In this document: one piece after another, positions 49,774 through 58,459 of the stretch | Position numbering within the stretch: the first letter of the stretch is position 1 | Layout of the letters: each line of letters starts with the position of its first letter | DNA from: CAYINU01 sp964364855 | GTDB taxonomy: Bacteria; Margulisbacteria; Marinamargulisbacteria; CAYINU01 | Assembly (NCBI GenBank): GCA_964364855.1 | Contig: CAYINU010000001.1 | Location: 11,357-75,356 of the forward strand | DNA length: 64,000 nt | Direction of reading: 5' to 3' | The notes under the pieces: generated by a model | Seen by the model: only the letters and a program-made list of their open reading frames with translations | Databases searched by the model: none | Told to the model about the DNA's origin: nothing | Translations under genes and position numbers: made by a program

Positions 49774-50646
49774 TCACTTATTTTGACTGATCAAATAGGG
49801 GCTGTAAATCGAATCTTTCAAAATGCAGGCCATCACGGTCTTATACGCTTTCGCCCATTCGTGGTGGGATGTTAAAAAAAGTCCCGCCAGGCGATGCCAG
49901 ATCCACATCGGCACAATGTAAACCAAAAGCAAGGTTTTATATATCGTATAGACGAGAGGGCCATAAAACTTCCGGCAAAAATACAATCCTCCTCGCAAGC
50001 CTTCTACCATCGACTGCGGTCGGCGTCCCGCGGTAGACAGTCCGCCAAAATGGACCACTTGGGCAGCTGGGTAATAGATGATCTGGTAACCGGCTTGTAT
50101 GACAGTGCGGCACAAGTCGAGATCCTCGTTATAAAAAAAGTAGTGCTCATCAAAGCCGCCGACGGACTCAAAAAGTGCTTTTTTCATCAGCATCGCTGCC
50201 CCACTGACAAAGGAAACCGATCGAGGCGTTTCGGTGTGGTAACGCCATCGGGACAACAGTCCTCCGCTACCCTGCACTGTGCCGTCACCGTTTCTCAATT
50301 GGGGTCCCACGATGCCCGTTTTGGGGTGGGCCTTCAGGTAGGTGATCAACCTATCGATGGCATCTGCGCGGACCACGGTATCGTTGTTGAGGAAAAACAG
50401 CAGGCTTCCACGGGCTAGCCGCACACCTTGGTTGTTGGCTGCTGAAAATCCGATATTGTCCGAATTTTCCACCAACGTAACAGGGTAGGTGCTGGCCTTG
50501 ATCACGGCTACCGAATCGTCCGTGGAGTGGTTATCAACGACAATCACTTCGTACTGACTTTCGGTTTGGCTGGCAAAAACCGAGTCCAGACACGCTTGCA
50601 AGAAACGGCCCCCGTTATAGTTCACGATGACAATACTCAGATCCAT
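49774..50646 (-). CDS. Family 2 glycosyltransferase (rhamnosyltransferase-like)
   Basis: A 290-residue GT-A enzyme: DLSIVIVNYNGGRFLQACLDSVFASQ, VIVVDNHSTDDSVAVI, NIGFSAANNQGVRLA, FFLNNDTVV (DXD equivalent) and SGAAMLMKKALFESVGGFDEHYFFYNEDLDLCRTVIQAGY. It resembles WbbL-type enzymes that build surface polysaccharide. A hydrophobic stretch near the C-terminus (LLLVYIVPMWIW) may bind the membrane. Confidence 0.92.
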   Translation of the reverse strand: MDLSIVIVNYNGGRFLQACLDSVFASQTESQYEVIVVDNHSTDDSVAVIKASTYPVTLVENSDNIGFSAANNQGVRLARGSLLFFLNNDTVVRADAIDRLITYLKAHPKTGIVGPQLRNGDGTVQGSGGLLSRWRYHTETPRSVSFVSGAAMLMKKALFESVGGFDEHYFFYNEDLDLCRTVIQAGYQIIYYPAAQVVHFGGLSTAGRRPQSMVEGLRGGLYFCRKFYGPLVYTIYKTLLLVYIVPMWIWHRLAGLFLTSHHEWAKAYKTVMACILKDSIYSPYLISQNK

Positions 50647-50648
50647 TT

Positions 50649-51176
50649 TTAAAAAAATGTAGCGGGATCAATCACCCGATGGGTTTCAAGCAAAGGGTGA
50701 ACCAATAACCCTTGGCTATGGGAGCGGGTTTCGAGCACTTGTGGCAGCAGGGCTGACCGGATAAAGTCAGGCGAGGCATCGGGTTCAAACTGCAGGCCCC
50801 AAATCGTGGACTTTTCGATATGGTCAACGGATACCGGACGTAGCTTGGCTGCGATGTGTTCTTTTTCGGGGACTTCTTTGAAGGTGCGGTTAAACACCTG
50901 GACCCACACGGAATGGAGGTCCGCCACGTCCGTGGGCCACGTGTTGACACTGGCGGTTTCTTTGTTGGGATTAATGAGGTAGTACGTCTCGTCTAAGAGC
51001 TGGTGGATTTTACCGGTGAGGGCGGCTTTGTCGAATGTTCCGCCAAACCGCCAGCAGGATAGACGTGATAGCCGCCGAAGTGCTTTTACACCCAATAACT
51101 GGTGAATGGCTTCCAAGGCGGACAGGGCGTGCAAATCGGTTTGTTTGAGTGCGGAGACAACGGTGACGCTCATCAT
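50649..51176 (-). CDS. PurS-like protein (probable tandem PurS fold)
   Basis: A 175-residue protein directly before-and-coupled to purQ (ATGA). Residues 3-80 (TVVSALKQTDLHALSALEAIHQLLGV, WRFGGTF, IHQLLDETYYLINPNKETASV) match the PurS pattern of beta strand, helix, beta, helix, and residues about 88-165 (HSVWVQVFNRTFKEVPEKEHIAAKL, IWGLQFEP, LLPQVLETRSHSQGLLVHP) seem to repeat it. PurS is normally about 80 residues and joins PurQ and small PurL in FGAM synthetase. The fold call is inference from weak similarity plus the neighbour. No purL is in the window. Confidence 0.6.
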   Translation of the reverse strand: MMSVTVVSALKQTDLHALSALEAIHQLLGVKALRRLSRLSCWRFGGTFDKAALTGKIHQLLDETYYLINPNKETASVNTWPTDVADLHSVWVQVFNRTFKEVPEKEHIAAKLRPVSVDHIEKSTIWGLQFEPDASPDFIRSALLPQVLETRSHSQGLLVHPLLETHRVIDPATFF

Positions 51177-51964
51177 GCGTAGGTGACTTGCTTAAGAGAT
51201 TCAAAAATGGCTGTCCACGGCCCGGGCATATCGGCGGTGCCAAGGGTGTCTCGATCCGGACGGTGCACCCAGCTGGGCAGCTGGCGGGAAAAGGCTGCGC
51301 GTTCGGGGTGGGGCATAATCGCTAGCGCGTTTCCAGCCCGATTGGCAATGCCGGCAATATTAAGGGTGGCACCATTGGGATTGGTCGGGAAGTGCGAATC
51401 GGTTTTACCGTTTACAGTGACGTAGCGCCATTGGGCGAGGGTATCAATATCCCCCGAAATGGATTCGGCAAACACAAAACGGCCTTCGCCGTGATTCACA
51501 GGAATGGGGAGTTTTTGAGCAGAGTCAGACCATTGTGTGAATCGGCTGCGGTCCGCATGAAACGCCCGGACAAATACCCAGTCGCAAATGAATCCGAACG
51601 GCCGATGAGAAACGGTATTGGCGGCCAGTGCCATTTCGATCTGATACGCGCCGCCGACGTTGGGCACAATACCGGACTCGGCCAAAATCTGGCATCCGTT
51701 ACAGATGCCCAAGATGGGTTTTTGAGCTTGGTCGGCCTTGATTAGCCAAGCCATGATGGGCAACTTGGCGGCAATGGCACCGGCCCGCACACGATCCTGG
51801 TACGAAAACCCTCCCGGCAATACGTAGCCGTCGTAGTGATGAAAAGTGCTTTCCTCGCAATTCCAACGAAGGATATCAGCGTCCATTCCTGCTGCCCGGA
51901 TGGCGTAGACCGTTTCATACTCACAATTGCTTCCGGGGAATTGGATAACGGCGATGCGGGTCAT
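51173..51964 (-). CDS. purQ: Phosphoribosylformylglycinamidine synthase subunit PurQ
   Basis: Glutaminase subunit of FGAM synthetase (purine synthesis). The 263-residue class I amidotransferase has IAVIQFPGSNCEYET, LPGGFSYQDRVRAGAIAA, the nucleophile in GICNGCQILAE, and the His/Glu pair in AIMPHPERAAF. Both gene junctions are ATGA overlaps, with trxB-like upstream and purS downstream. Confidence 0.96.
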   Translation of the reverse strand: MTRIAVIQFPGSNCEYETVYAIRAAGMDADILRWNCEESTFHHYDGYVLPGGFSYQDRVRAGAIAAKLPIMAWLIKADQAQKPILGICNGCQILAESGIVPNVGGAYQIEMALAANTVSHRPFGFICDWVFVRAFHADRSRFTQWSDSAQKLPIPVNHGEGRFVFAESISGDIDTLAQWRYVTVNGKTDSHFPTNPNGATLNIAGIANRAGNALAIMPHPERAAFSRQLPSWVHRPDRDTLGTADMPGPWTAIFESLKQVTYA

Positions 51965-52938
51965 CGTGCGCCATCCTGGATTTCACGGCAGATGTTGATG
52001 GCAGCAATCATGCCGTCCGAAACGGCGGTGGCGATCTGGCGAATTTGCTTGGATCGGATATCTCCGGCAGCGTAAATACCGGCGATGCTGGTGCGCATCA
52101 ATTCATCCGTGACGATATAGCCTTTTTCGTCCCGCTGCAGCGGCAAGGCAAACAGCGCATCGGGCGGGATGCGACCTGCATAAATAAAGATACCTTTGAC
52201 ATCGATCCAGGTATGTTGTCCGGTAATGACGTGGGTGACTTTCATCTTTTCGACTTTGTCGATACCGAAGACTTCGGTCAGTTCGGAATTCCACATCAAG
52301 GTGACGTGGGGATTGTTGAGAATTTTGTCTTTGAGTTGATCGACGGCTTTGAGCTGGTCGGAGCGGTGAACCAAGTAAACCGTGTTGGAAAAACGGGACA
52401 AATAGTCTGCGGCATAGGACGCACAATTGCCTCCGCCGATGACGGCAATATCGGTTCCCGAATAACTATCGGCATCGCACTGCGCAAAATACGAGATACC
52501 TCGGCCAAAAAAGGTTCGCTCATAGGGCATATTCAGGCGTTTCGGCTCTAGCCCGACGGCCAGCAAAATGGTTCGGGCTTTGTAGATCTGGCCCAGATCC
52601 GTGCGCACCATTTTGACGGGCTGGTTGATCTGGTCGATGGCCTCAACAGTCTCACAGGTATAGTCGATGGGGTAGTTATGCATGTGGGCTTCCATGCGGT
52701 TGGACAGCTCTTCGCCCAAAATGCCGTTCGGAAACCCGAGGTAATTGTCGATTTGAAAGGAAATGGATGCCTCTCCGCCGGGAACAGCCTTCTCGATCAC
52801 CAGGGTTTTGAGGCGAGCGCGTCCTGCGCAAATGGCTGCAGACATGCCTGCAGGCCCCGAACCAATAATGATCAGATCATAACTATCGCCGGGCTTGGGT
52901 TTGGAGACGGTAGGCTGCGTCGAGGTTTGACTGATCAT
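51961..52938 (-). CDS. Thioredoxin-reductase-like flavoprotein lacking one active-site cysteine
   Basis: A 325-residue FAD/NAD(P) oxidoreductase: FAD motif IIGSGPAGMSAAICAGRARL, IDNYLGFPNGI, a second dinucleotide motif VIGGGNCASYAADYL and the C-terminal GIYAAGDIR. Where thioredoxin reductases have CATC, this protein reads FAQCD, so the redox disulfide cannot form in the usual way. The NADPH-specific HRRxxxR is HRSDQLK. It may instead act like the TrxR-like ferredoxin/flavodoxin-NAD(P) reductases, or use another partner. Inside the pyrH run, TAATG after lptA. Confidence 0.88.
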   Translation of the reverse strand: MISQTSTQPTVSKPKPGDSYDLIIIGSGPAGMSAAICAGRARLKTLVIEKAVPGGEASISFQIDNYLGFPNGILGEELSNRMEAHMHNYPIDYTCETVEAIDQINQPVKMVRTDLGQIYKARTILLAVGLEPKRLNMPYERTFFGRGISYFAQCDADSYSGTDIAVIGGGNCASYAADYLSRFSNTVYLVHRSDQLKAVDQLKDKILNNPHVTLMWNSELTEVFGIDKVEKMKVTHVITGQHTWIDVKGIFIYAGRIPPDALFALPLQRDEKGYIVTDELMRTSIAGIYAAGDIRSKQIRQIATAVSDGMIAAINICREIQDGAR

Positions 52939-53501
52939 TACATTCCCTTAAACCGATCTGCCATGACCCTAATGTGCGTGTCGCCGGATGAGATGATGCG
53001 TTTTTGCGCCAAAAAAATGGTAATGGTTTTGGCTGAGATCGTATCCGAATCGCGGTGGGCCATTGGATCTCCGGATAATACAATCGTTTGTTTGGTCAAG
53101 TCAAACGAGGCTGAGCGGGAAGACCCGTACATGGTGTCATATTTAAAACGCACATTTCCGGCCGCATCGATGGTATTGGCGATATCGTTTGCCACCAGCT
53201 GGTCTGCGGTTAGCGTATATTCACCATTTGAGGCCTGTACCTGGTCGGTCACCCATATCATGCCCTTTTGCCTATCGTAGCGTGCATTCTGGCCTTTGAT
53301 GGTGATGGATCGTTGTTTGATCACTACATTTCCGGATGCGAGGATTTGCTGGTTCTGGCCGTCTAATTCAAATTGGTCCGCCGACAGAAGGATATTGCCC
53401 ATCTGGGTGGTCGAAGGGGCCGCATGCAAAATGACGCCGAAACAGGTCATTCCCACGATAACGGCTACCCATTGCAAGCGGCGTTTTGACATCTGCCCCA
53501 T
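52938..53501 (-). CDS. lptA: LPS transport protein LptA (OstA-like)
   Basis: A 187-residue periplasmic protein: signal sequence (VAVIVGMTCFGVILHAA) then the OstA repeats NILLSADQFELDGQNQQILASGNVVIKQ, ARYDRQKGMIWVTDQVQASNGEYTLTADQLV, IDAAGNVRFKY. LptA bridges LptC and LptD. The partner lptC is five genes downstream in the same run; no lptB is seen in the window. Confidence 0.87.
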   Translation of the reverse strand: MGQMSKRRLQWVAVIVGMTCFGVILHAAPSTTQMGNILLSADQFELDGQNQQILASGNVVIKQRSITIKGQNARYDRQKGMIWVTDQVQASNGEYTLTADQLVANDIANTIDAAGNVRFKYDTMYGSSRSASFDLTKQTIVLSGDPMAHRDSDTISAKTITIFLAQKRIISSGDTHIRVMADRFKGM

Positions 53502-53513
53502 CTTACCACGCAG

Positions 53514-54140
53514 TCACTGGGTGCCCAATGGTGGCAGAGCACTAACCGCGGCAACCATACGACCGGCTTTTTCGGTCTCTTTCCTGTAGGAAAAAAACAT
53601 GTCCGTCCGACAGTGGGTGCAGCAGTATGTATGGTTGATGAGGCACTTGGATGGATCCAATACGGCTGCTAGCTGGGCAACGTTTTCAGCCAATAGGTCG
53701 ACAAACCGATTCTGCTGCCGGTCGACCTGATAACACGGGCCGTGGATACTTGGCCCAAACCAAATATACATGCCAGAGGAAACACCGAATTCGCTGCAGA
53801 AAATGTGCAGGACTTTTTCGAATAGATGCCTTTCTGTGCTGCGGCGGCCGGCATGAATGGCGGCGACGGGTCCGGAGGGGTGGAAAAGCAAGATGGGCAG
53901 ACAGTCGGCTGTTTTGACACCCAAGGCTACGCCAGAATCCGTACTGTAAATGGCGTCGCAATCCGGGATGAGCGTAGATGAATGGCGGTCAACACGCACG
54001 GCGGTGTCGCCATGGACCTGGTTCATCAAGATCAGTTTGCGCCCTTTTGGCAATTCAAAATCTGCGGGCAGGCTGTGACGGGTTGTCGTGGCTGTCCAGA
54101 CGTGTGGGTGAGGGATCAGGCCACTCAGAATGGTGCTCAA
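53514..54140 (-). CDS. pgeF: PgeF/YfiH family peptidoglycan-editing protein
   Basis: A 208-residue laccase-domain (DUF152) protein: LMNQVHGDTAVRVD, VKTADCLPILLF, AAIHAGRRSTER (usually HAGWRG) and GPSIHGPCYQVD keep the zinc-binding Cys/His set, with CCTHCRTDMFFSYRKE at the end. PgeF is thought to remove wrongly placed L-Ser from peptidoglycan precursors. It starts with TTG overlapping the dprA stop as TTGA. Confidence 0.92.
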   Translation of the reverse strand: MSTILSGLIPHPHVWTATTTRHSLPADFELPKGRKLILMNQVHGDTAVRVDRHSSTLIPDCDAIYSTDSGVALGVKTADCLPILLFHPSGPVAAIHAGRRSTERHLFEKVLHIFCSEFGVSSGMYIWFGPSIHGPCYQVDRQQNRFVDLLAENVAQLAAVLDPSKCLINHTYCCTHCRTDMFFSYRKETEKAGRMVAAVSALPPLGTQ

Positions 54141-55228
54141 TGGCCTACCCTCGCATATCGATTTCCCGGATGCTGGGTGATGAGTTCGCGGGACTCCAAC
54201 TGGGTTAGGCCGACCATCACTTCGGAGAAACTGCGATGGCTTTTGGTAACGACTTCGTCAAAGTCCAGGATCCCACCCTCGAGCACCTCGAAAAGCACCT
54301 GTTCGCAGGGGGATAGATCGGCAGCGACGGTCGTTGTGGTGTTCATGAGAGCCAGCAACGGCTGAGTGACCTGACTCCCCAACAGTTCGCCGGGGTGAAC
54401 CAAAACCCGGGCTCCGTCGCCGATGAGCTGGTGACTGCCCACAAAATGGGGAGTCGTGATAGGGCCAGGTACCACCCAGACATCTCGTCCCTGATCGGCG
54501 GCGAACTGGGCGGTGATGAGGGCGCCGCTTTTTTCTTTGGCTTCACAAATCACCACGTTTTGACTCAGGCCGCTAATAAGCCGGTTGCGTTGCACAAACC
54601 GATAACGCTGCACCAGCGTGCCCGGCGGTTGTTCGGAAACGATGAGGCCTTTGTCGCAGATTTCAGACAATAGCCTTTTGTTTTGTGGCGGGTACAGTGC
54701 GTCTAAGCCCGTGGAAAATACGGCAATGGTGGGCCCGCCTTTTTGCAAGGCGGTTTGATGGGCGCAGGTATCAATGCCGGAGGCAAATCCGGACACAATG
54801 AGGTGGGCCGGACTCAAGGTGCCCGCGATCCAGCTACAGGCTTTCTCGCCATAAGAACTGGGGTGGCGTGTTCCCACGATGGCGGTATAGGGTTGCGTGG
54901 ACTGCAGCAGAGAAAGTTGACCCTTGGCAAACAGGACCAAAGGCGGGTCAAAGATCTGTCGAAGAGCTTCGGGGTAGGTGAGATCTTCTAAGCCAATGGG
55001 GTCGATGCCTTTTTTTTGAAGGGATGTCATATAGGCGTCGAGATTCCAGTGGCCATATCGCTTGCGGTAATAGGCGGCATTGGCCGGAGAAACTTCGGTT
55101 AAGACCGTTTCGAAGTGAGCGTTGAAATCGGATTCGCGGGGCAGCTTTTCCAACAGCTGGTGCATCCGACGGGGCGAGTCATGAAACAGGTAATTAAGCT
55201 TAAGGAGATAGCCGAGGCTATGGGGCAT
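54137..55228 (-). CDS. dprA: DNA processing protein DprA
   Basis: A 363-residue product loading RecA on incoming single-stranded DNA during transformation. YTAIVGTRHPSSYGEKACSWIAG, VSGFASGIDTCAHQTALQKGGPTIAVFSTGLDALYPPQNKRL, SEQPPGTLVQRYRFVQRNRLISGLSQNVVICEAKEKSGALITAQFA match the Rossmann-like DprA domain; a C-terminal winged-helix-like region follows. ATG 55228 overlaps dxr by 11 nt; ATG 55255 is an alternative. It sits within an envelope/isoprenoid run and not in a competence cluster. Confidence 0.94.
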   Translation of the reverse strand: MPHSLGYLLKLNYLFHDSPRRMHQLLEKLPRESDFNAHFETVLTEVSPANAAYYRKRYGHWNLDAYMTSLQKKGIDPIGLEDLTYPEALRQIFDPPLVLFAKGQLSLLQSTQPYTAIVGTRHPSSYGEKACSWIAGTLSPAHLIVSGFASGIDTCAHQTALQKGGPTIAVFSTGLDALYPPQNKRLLSEICDKGLIVSEQPPGTLVQRYRFVQRNRLISGLSQNVVICEAKEKSGALITAQFAADQGRDVWVVPGPITTPHFVGSHQLIGDGARVLVHPGELLGSQVTQPLLALMNTTTTVAADLSPCEQVLFEVLEGGILDFDEVVTKSHRSFSEVMVGLTQLESRELITQHPGNRYARVGH

Positions 55229-56366
55229 GGCGGACTGCGGTTTTGACTTCCTCATCCAATGCGATTACGGCTTCCACCGTCGGGACGGGGTTTTGTCCGA
55301 AACGGTCAACAGCGGCGGTGACGAGTCGTGGAATATCCATAAATCCAATTTCTCGGTTTAAAAAGCGCTGGACGGCGACCTCGTTGGCGGCATTCATGGC
55401 AACCGGGGCAGCACCCCCTTGGTTGCCAGTCTGGTAAGCCAGCTTTAGTAGCGGGAATTTGACGGTATCCGGTTCAAAAAAGGTAAGGGTTTTCATGTCT
55501 TGCAGTCTGGCGCGGGGCCAAGGTGCCTGGACTTTTTCGGGATAGGTCAACGCATATTGGATGGGAAAGCGCATGTCCGGCCTCCCCAAATGGGCGATCA
55601 TATTGCCGTCGATAAATTCGACGGCGGCATGCACCATGCTTTGGGGGTGGATAACCACTTGGATGCGCTCAAATGGCAGGCCGAACAAATAATGGGCCTC
55701 GATGACCTCCAGACCTTTGTTCATGAGCGTTGCCGAATCAATGGTAATTTTAGATCCCATCGTCCAGTTCGGGTGTCGGAGTGCTGCCTCCACTGTGAGT
55801 CCTGCAAACTGATCGGTCGGTGTGTCCCAAAACGGACCTCCCGAGGCTGTCAAAATCACCGTATCGACAGTATCTATGGGTTGATCCCCCAAACATTGTT
55901 GAAGGGCGGCATGCTCCGAATCTACCGGCAAAAGGCGTGCCCCATGGGTTTTGGCTGCAGCGGTTATAAACGGCCCTGCGGAAACCAAGACTTCTTTGCA
56001 GGCCAATCCGATATCCACGCCGCGGCAAATGGCGGTATAGGTGGGCAAAATGGCCGTGGTGCCAAAAATGGCAACGATTATCAATTCCAGTCCGGGCCAT
56101 TGGGCGACGGCTTGCAACCCCGGCAAACCGACCTCGATGGGCAGCGTGTCGCTTCCCAGCAACCGACACAATTCGGTGCGGGCTGCTTCATCTCCCACTA
56201 CGACCAGGAGGGGTTTAAACTGGCGGATTTGCTGGGCAAGCAGCGTCACATTTTTTCCCGCCGTTAAGGCTACTACCTCAAAACGGTTCGGCTGGCTCGC
56301 GACAATTTCAAGTGTCTGGGTGCCGATGGACCCCGTAGATCCCAAAATGGCAATCTGCTTGGCCAT
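55218..56366 (-). CDS. dxr: 1-deoxy-D-xylulose-5-phosphate reductoisomerase
   Basis: Second step of the MEP isoprenoid pathway. The 382-residue product opens IAILGSTGSIGTQTLEIV (NADPH site) and has GVDIGLACKEVLVSAG, LPVDSEHAALQQCL, LTASGGPFWDT, MGSKITIDSATLMNKGLEVIEAH and HPQSMVHAAVEFIDGN. Normal length. Together with uppS and cdsA it forms the classical isoprenoid/lipid cluster. TAATG overlap from cdsA. Confidence 0.97.
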   Translation of the reverse strand: MAKQIAILGSTGSIGTQTLEIVASQPNRFEVVALTAGKNVTLLAQQIRQFKPLLVVVGDEAARTELCRLLGSDTLPIEVGLPGLQAVAQWPGLELIIVAIFGTTAILPTYTAICRGVDIGLACKEVLVSAGPFITAAAKTHGARLLPVDSEHAALQQCLGDQPIDTVDTVILTASGGPFWDTPTDQFAGLTVEAALRHPNWTMGSKITIDSATLMNKGLEVIEAHYLFGLPFERIQVVIHPQSMVHAAVEFIDGNMIAHLGRPDMRFPIQYALTYPEKVQAPWPRARLQDMKTLTFFEPDTVKFPLLKLAYQTGNQGGAAPVAMNAANEVAVQRFLNREIGFMDIPRLVTAAVDRFGQNPVPTVEAVIALDEEVKTAVRHAP

Positions 56367-57148
56367 TAGTTGAGGAGGTAGTAGCTGACAGGCAAGGTAA
56401 ACATGGCGCTGTCCCCACGGTCATATATGCCGCCGTGGCCAGGCAGCAAGCTGGACGAATCTTTGACCTTAAAAGCACGTTTGGTCAGCGACTCATGCAA
56501 GTCCCCGATTTGGCCGACAATCGAAATGATCACACCCAAAAACACGTAGTGCCAGGTCAGGCCCAATAGCCAAATCAGGACAAACGAGAACACGATACAA
56601 GTTAAAATACTGGCGGCTGAGCCCTCCACCGTTTTTTTGGGACTAATTTCCGAGAGCGGATGGTTGCCAAAATAACGGCCACCCACCAAGGCCCCGATGT
56701 CGGCAAGCCAAGTCATCAGGGTGCAAAACAACACATTGCGCAGCCCATGGGTACCGGACCGCAATACGATATAAAACGAAAACGTTACGCCGACAAAGAC
56801 GGCCACGCGAAGGGTCGCCAGCCAGCTATTGTGGGAGAACCACACCTTTTTGTGTACTATTTCGACCACGGCGCCACCCAACACGACCACTACGAGGGCT
56901 TTCATCCCTAAGGTATCCCATAGCGGCCGGGTTTCGTGGGCAAAGGCAGAAAAAATGATGCCGGAGATCAATAGATATCCAACAAAGGTATTGGGCGAAT
57001 ATCCGTTTTGGGCGAGCATGACGTAAATTTCCTGCGCAGTCAAAAAGCTGGTGAGCAAAATAATCACCAGGAGCGGCACGCCGCCCAGCGCCATCATGAC
57101 TATCGCGGCGGGGGCAATGACCAAGGCGGTCAGGATGCGTTTGAGCAT
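56366..57148 (-). CDS. cdsA: Phosphatidate cytidylyltransferase
   Basis: Makes CDP-diacylglycerol from phosphatidate and CTP in the inner membrane. The 260-residue product has seven to eight membrane segments and the family signature near the C-terminus (SLTKRAFKVKDSSSLLPGHGGIYDRGDS), plus TWLADIGALVGGRYFG and SPKKTVEGS. Lies between uppS and dxr. Confidence 0.95.
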   Translation of the reverse strand: MLKRILTALVIAPAAIVMMALGGVPLLVIILLTSFLTAQEIYVMLAQNGYSPNTFVGYLLISGIIFSAFAHETRPLWDTLGMKALVVVVLGGAVVEIVHKKVWFSHNSWLATLRVAVFVGVTFSFYIVLRSGTHGLRNVLFCTLMTWLADIGALVGGRYFGNHPLSEISPKKTVEGSAASILTCIVFSFVLIWLLGLTWHYVFLGVIISIVGQIGDLHESLTKRAFKVKDSSSLLPGHGGIYDRGDSAMFTLPVSYYLLN

Positions 57149-57151
57149 GGG

Positions 57152-57919
57152 CTAAACCTTCACCCCGCCAAAGCGGCGGTCACGGTTTTGAAATTGAGTC
57201 AGGACCTGAATTAAGATGTCCTGGTTGAAATCTGGCCAAAGCGTATCGAGGAAGAAAAATTCGCTGTAGGCCAACTGCCACAGCAAAAAATTACTCAGCC
57301 GAAAATCCCCGCCTGTCCGGATCAAGATATCGGGGTTTGGCATTCCAGAAGTATATAAAAACCCGCCAAAGATCTCAGGCGTCAGCGCTTCCCACTGCTC
57401 GTGTGTGTAGGTCTTGGCCATGGTCTTAACGGCAGAGACGATTTCGTTTTGGGAGCCGTAGTTAATGAGCAAATTCAAATTGAGCACATCGCAATGGGCC
57501 GTTTCGTCTTCAATGAGGCGGATGTTGTCTTTTAAGCCAGCATCCAGTTGCGAAGTGGCGCCTAAGCACCTCACGCGTACTTGCGCTTTTTTTAATTCAG
57601 GCAATTCGCGTTTGATCAGCAATTTGAAAAAATCCATCAAAAAGCTGACCTCTTGTTCCGGTCTGCGCCAATTTTCGGTGGAAAATACGTACACGGACAA
57701 ATATGAAATTCCCAACGTCGCACATGCACGAATGGCGCGGTTCAGGGCGTTAGCTCCTTCTTTGTGTCCCATTGTGCGGGGCAGGCCGCGCTTTTTTGCC
57801 CAGCGCCCATTGCCGTCCATAATGACCGCGATGTGGGCTGGGATACGCGTTGAGTCCAGGCCGTGACGCTGGTGAAGTGCGGTTTTTTCGGCCTGGTGCT
57901 CGGCGGATAAAGGGCTCAT
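57152..57919 (-). CDS. uppS: Isoprenyl transferase (undecaprenyl diphosphate synthase)
   Basis: Makes the C55 lipid carrier for cell-wall synthesis. The 255-residue product has HIAVIMDGNGRWAKKRGLPRTMGHKEGA (catalytic Asp), LSVYVFSTENWRRP, LNLLINYGSQNEI and the C-terminal PDILIRTGGDFRLSNFLLWQLAYSEFFF. Normal length. Confidence 0.97.
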   Translation of the reverse strand: MSPLSAEHQAEKTALHQRHGLDSTRIPAHIAVIMDGNGRWAKKRGLPRTMGHKEGANALNRAIRACATLGISYLSVYVFSTENWRRPEQEVSFLMDFFKLLIKRELPELKKAQVRVRCLGATSQLDAGLKDNIRLIEDETAHCDVLNLNLLINYGSQNEIVSAVKTMAKTYTHEQWEALTPEIFGGFLYTSGMPNPDILIRTGGDFRLSNFLLWQLAYSEFFFLDTLWPDFNQDILIQVLTQFQNRDRRFGGVKV

Positions 57920-57922
57920 AGG

Positions 57923-58456
57923 TTAGATGTGACTGATTTCGGTTTCTTTGTCTAAAACAAGCTTATCGATTTGAGAAACCGCATCATCCACTGTTTTTTG
58001 GACTTGGTCCTGCAGTTTTTTTTGTTGATCTTCGGGTGCGTCTTTGTCTTTTTTAATGCGCTCCAGCGCGTCACGACGATAGTTTCGCAAGGCAACCTTG
58101 CCTTCTTCACCGGTTTTGCGGGCGATTTTGACCAGTTCTTTGCGACGGTCTTCGGTGAGTTGGGGCAGTTTCAAAATGACGGTTTGTCCTTCGACACGGG
58201 GGCTGAGTCCCAGATCGGAGGTATGGATGGCTCTTTCGACGGCCTGAATGGCGGAACGGTCGAATACATTGAGCATCAGCGTAGTAGATTCGGGAACGGA
58301 AATGGCGGCCACCTGCTTGAGAGGAACCATACTGCCGTAATAGTCGACCTGAATGCGGGCCAATAGATCCGGGTTGGCGCGACCCGTGCGCAGCGTTGCC
58401 AAGTTGCGTTTGGTGTTGGCAATGGCTTTTTCGATTTGCTCTTTCAGCTCTTGCAT
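57923..58456 (-). CDS. frr: Ribosome recycling factor
   Basis: Splits post-termination ribosomes with EF-G. The 177-residue product starts close to the first core helix (LKEQIEKAIANTKRNLATLRTGRANP) and has LKQVAAISVPESTTLMLNVFDRSAIQAVERAI and LTEDRRKELVKIARKTGEEGKVALRNYRRDALE. Slightly shorter than the usual 185 residues at the N-terminus. Confidence 0.97.
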   Translation of the reverse strand: MQELKEQIEKAIANTKRNLATLRTGRANPDLLARIQVDYYGSMVPLKQVAAISVPESTTLMLNVFDRSAIQAVERAIHTSDLGLSPRVEGQTVILKLPQLTEDRRKELVKIARKTGEEGKVALRNYRRDALERIKKDKDAPEDQQKKLQDQVQKTVDDAVSQIDKLVLDKETEISHI

Positions 58457-58459
58457 GAC

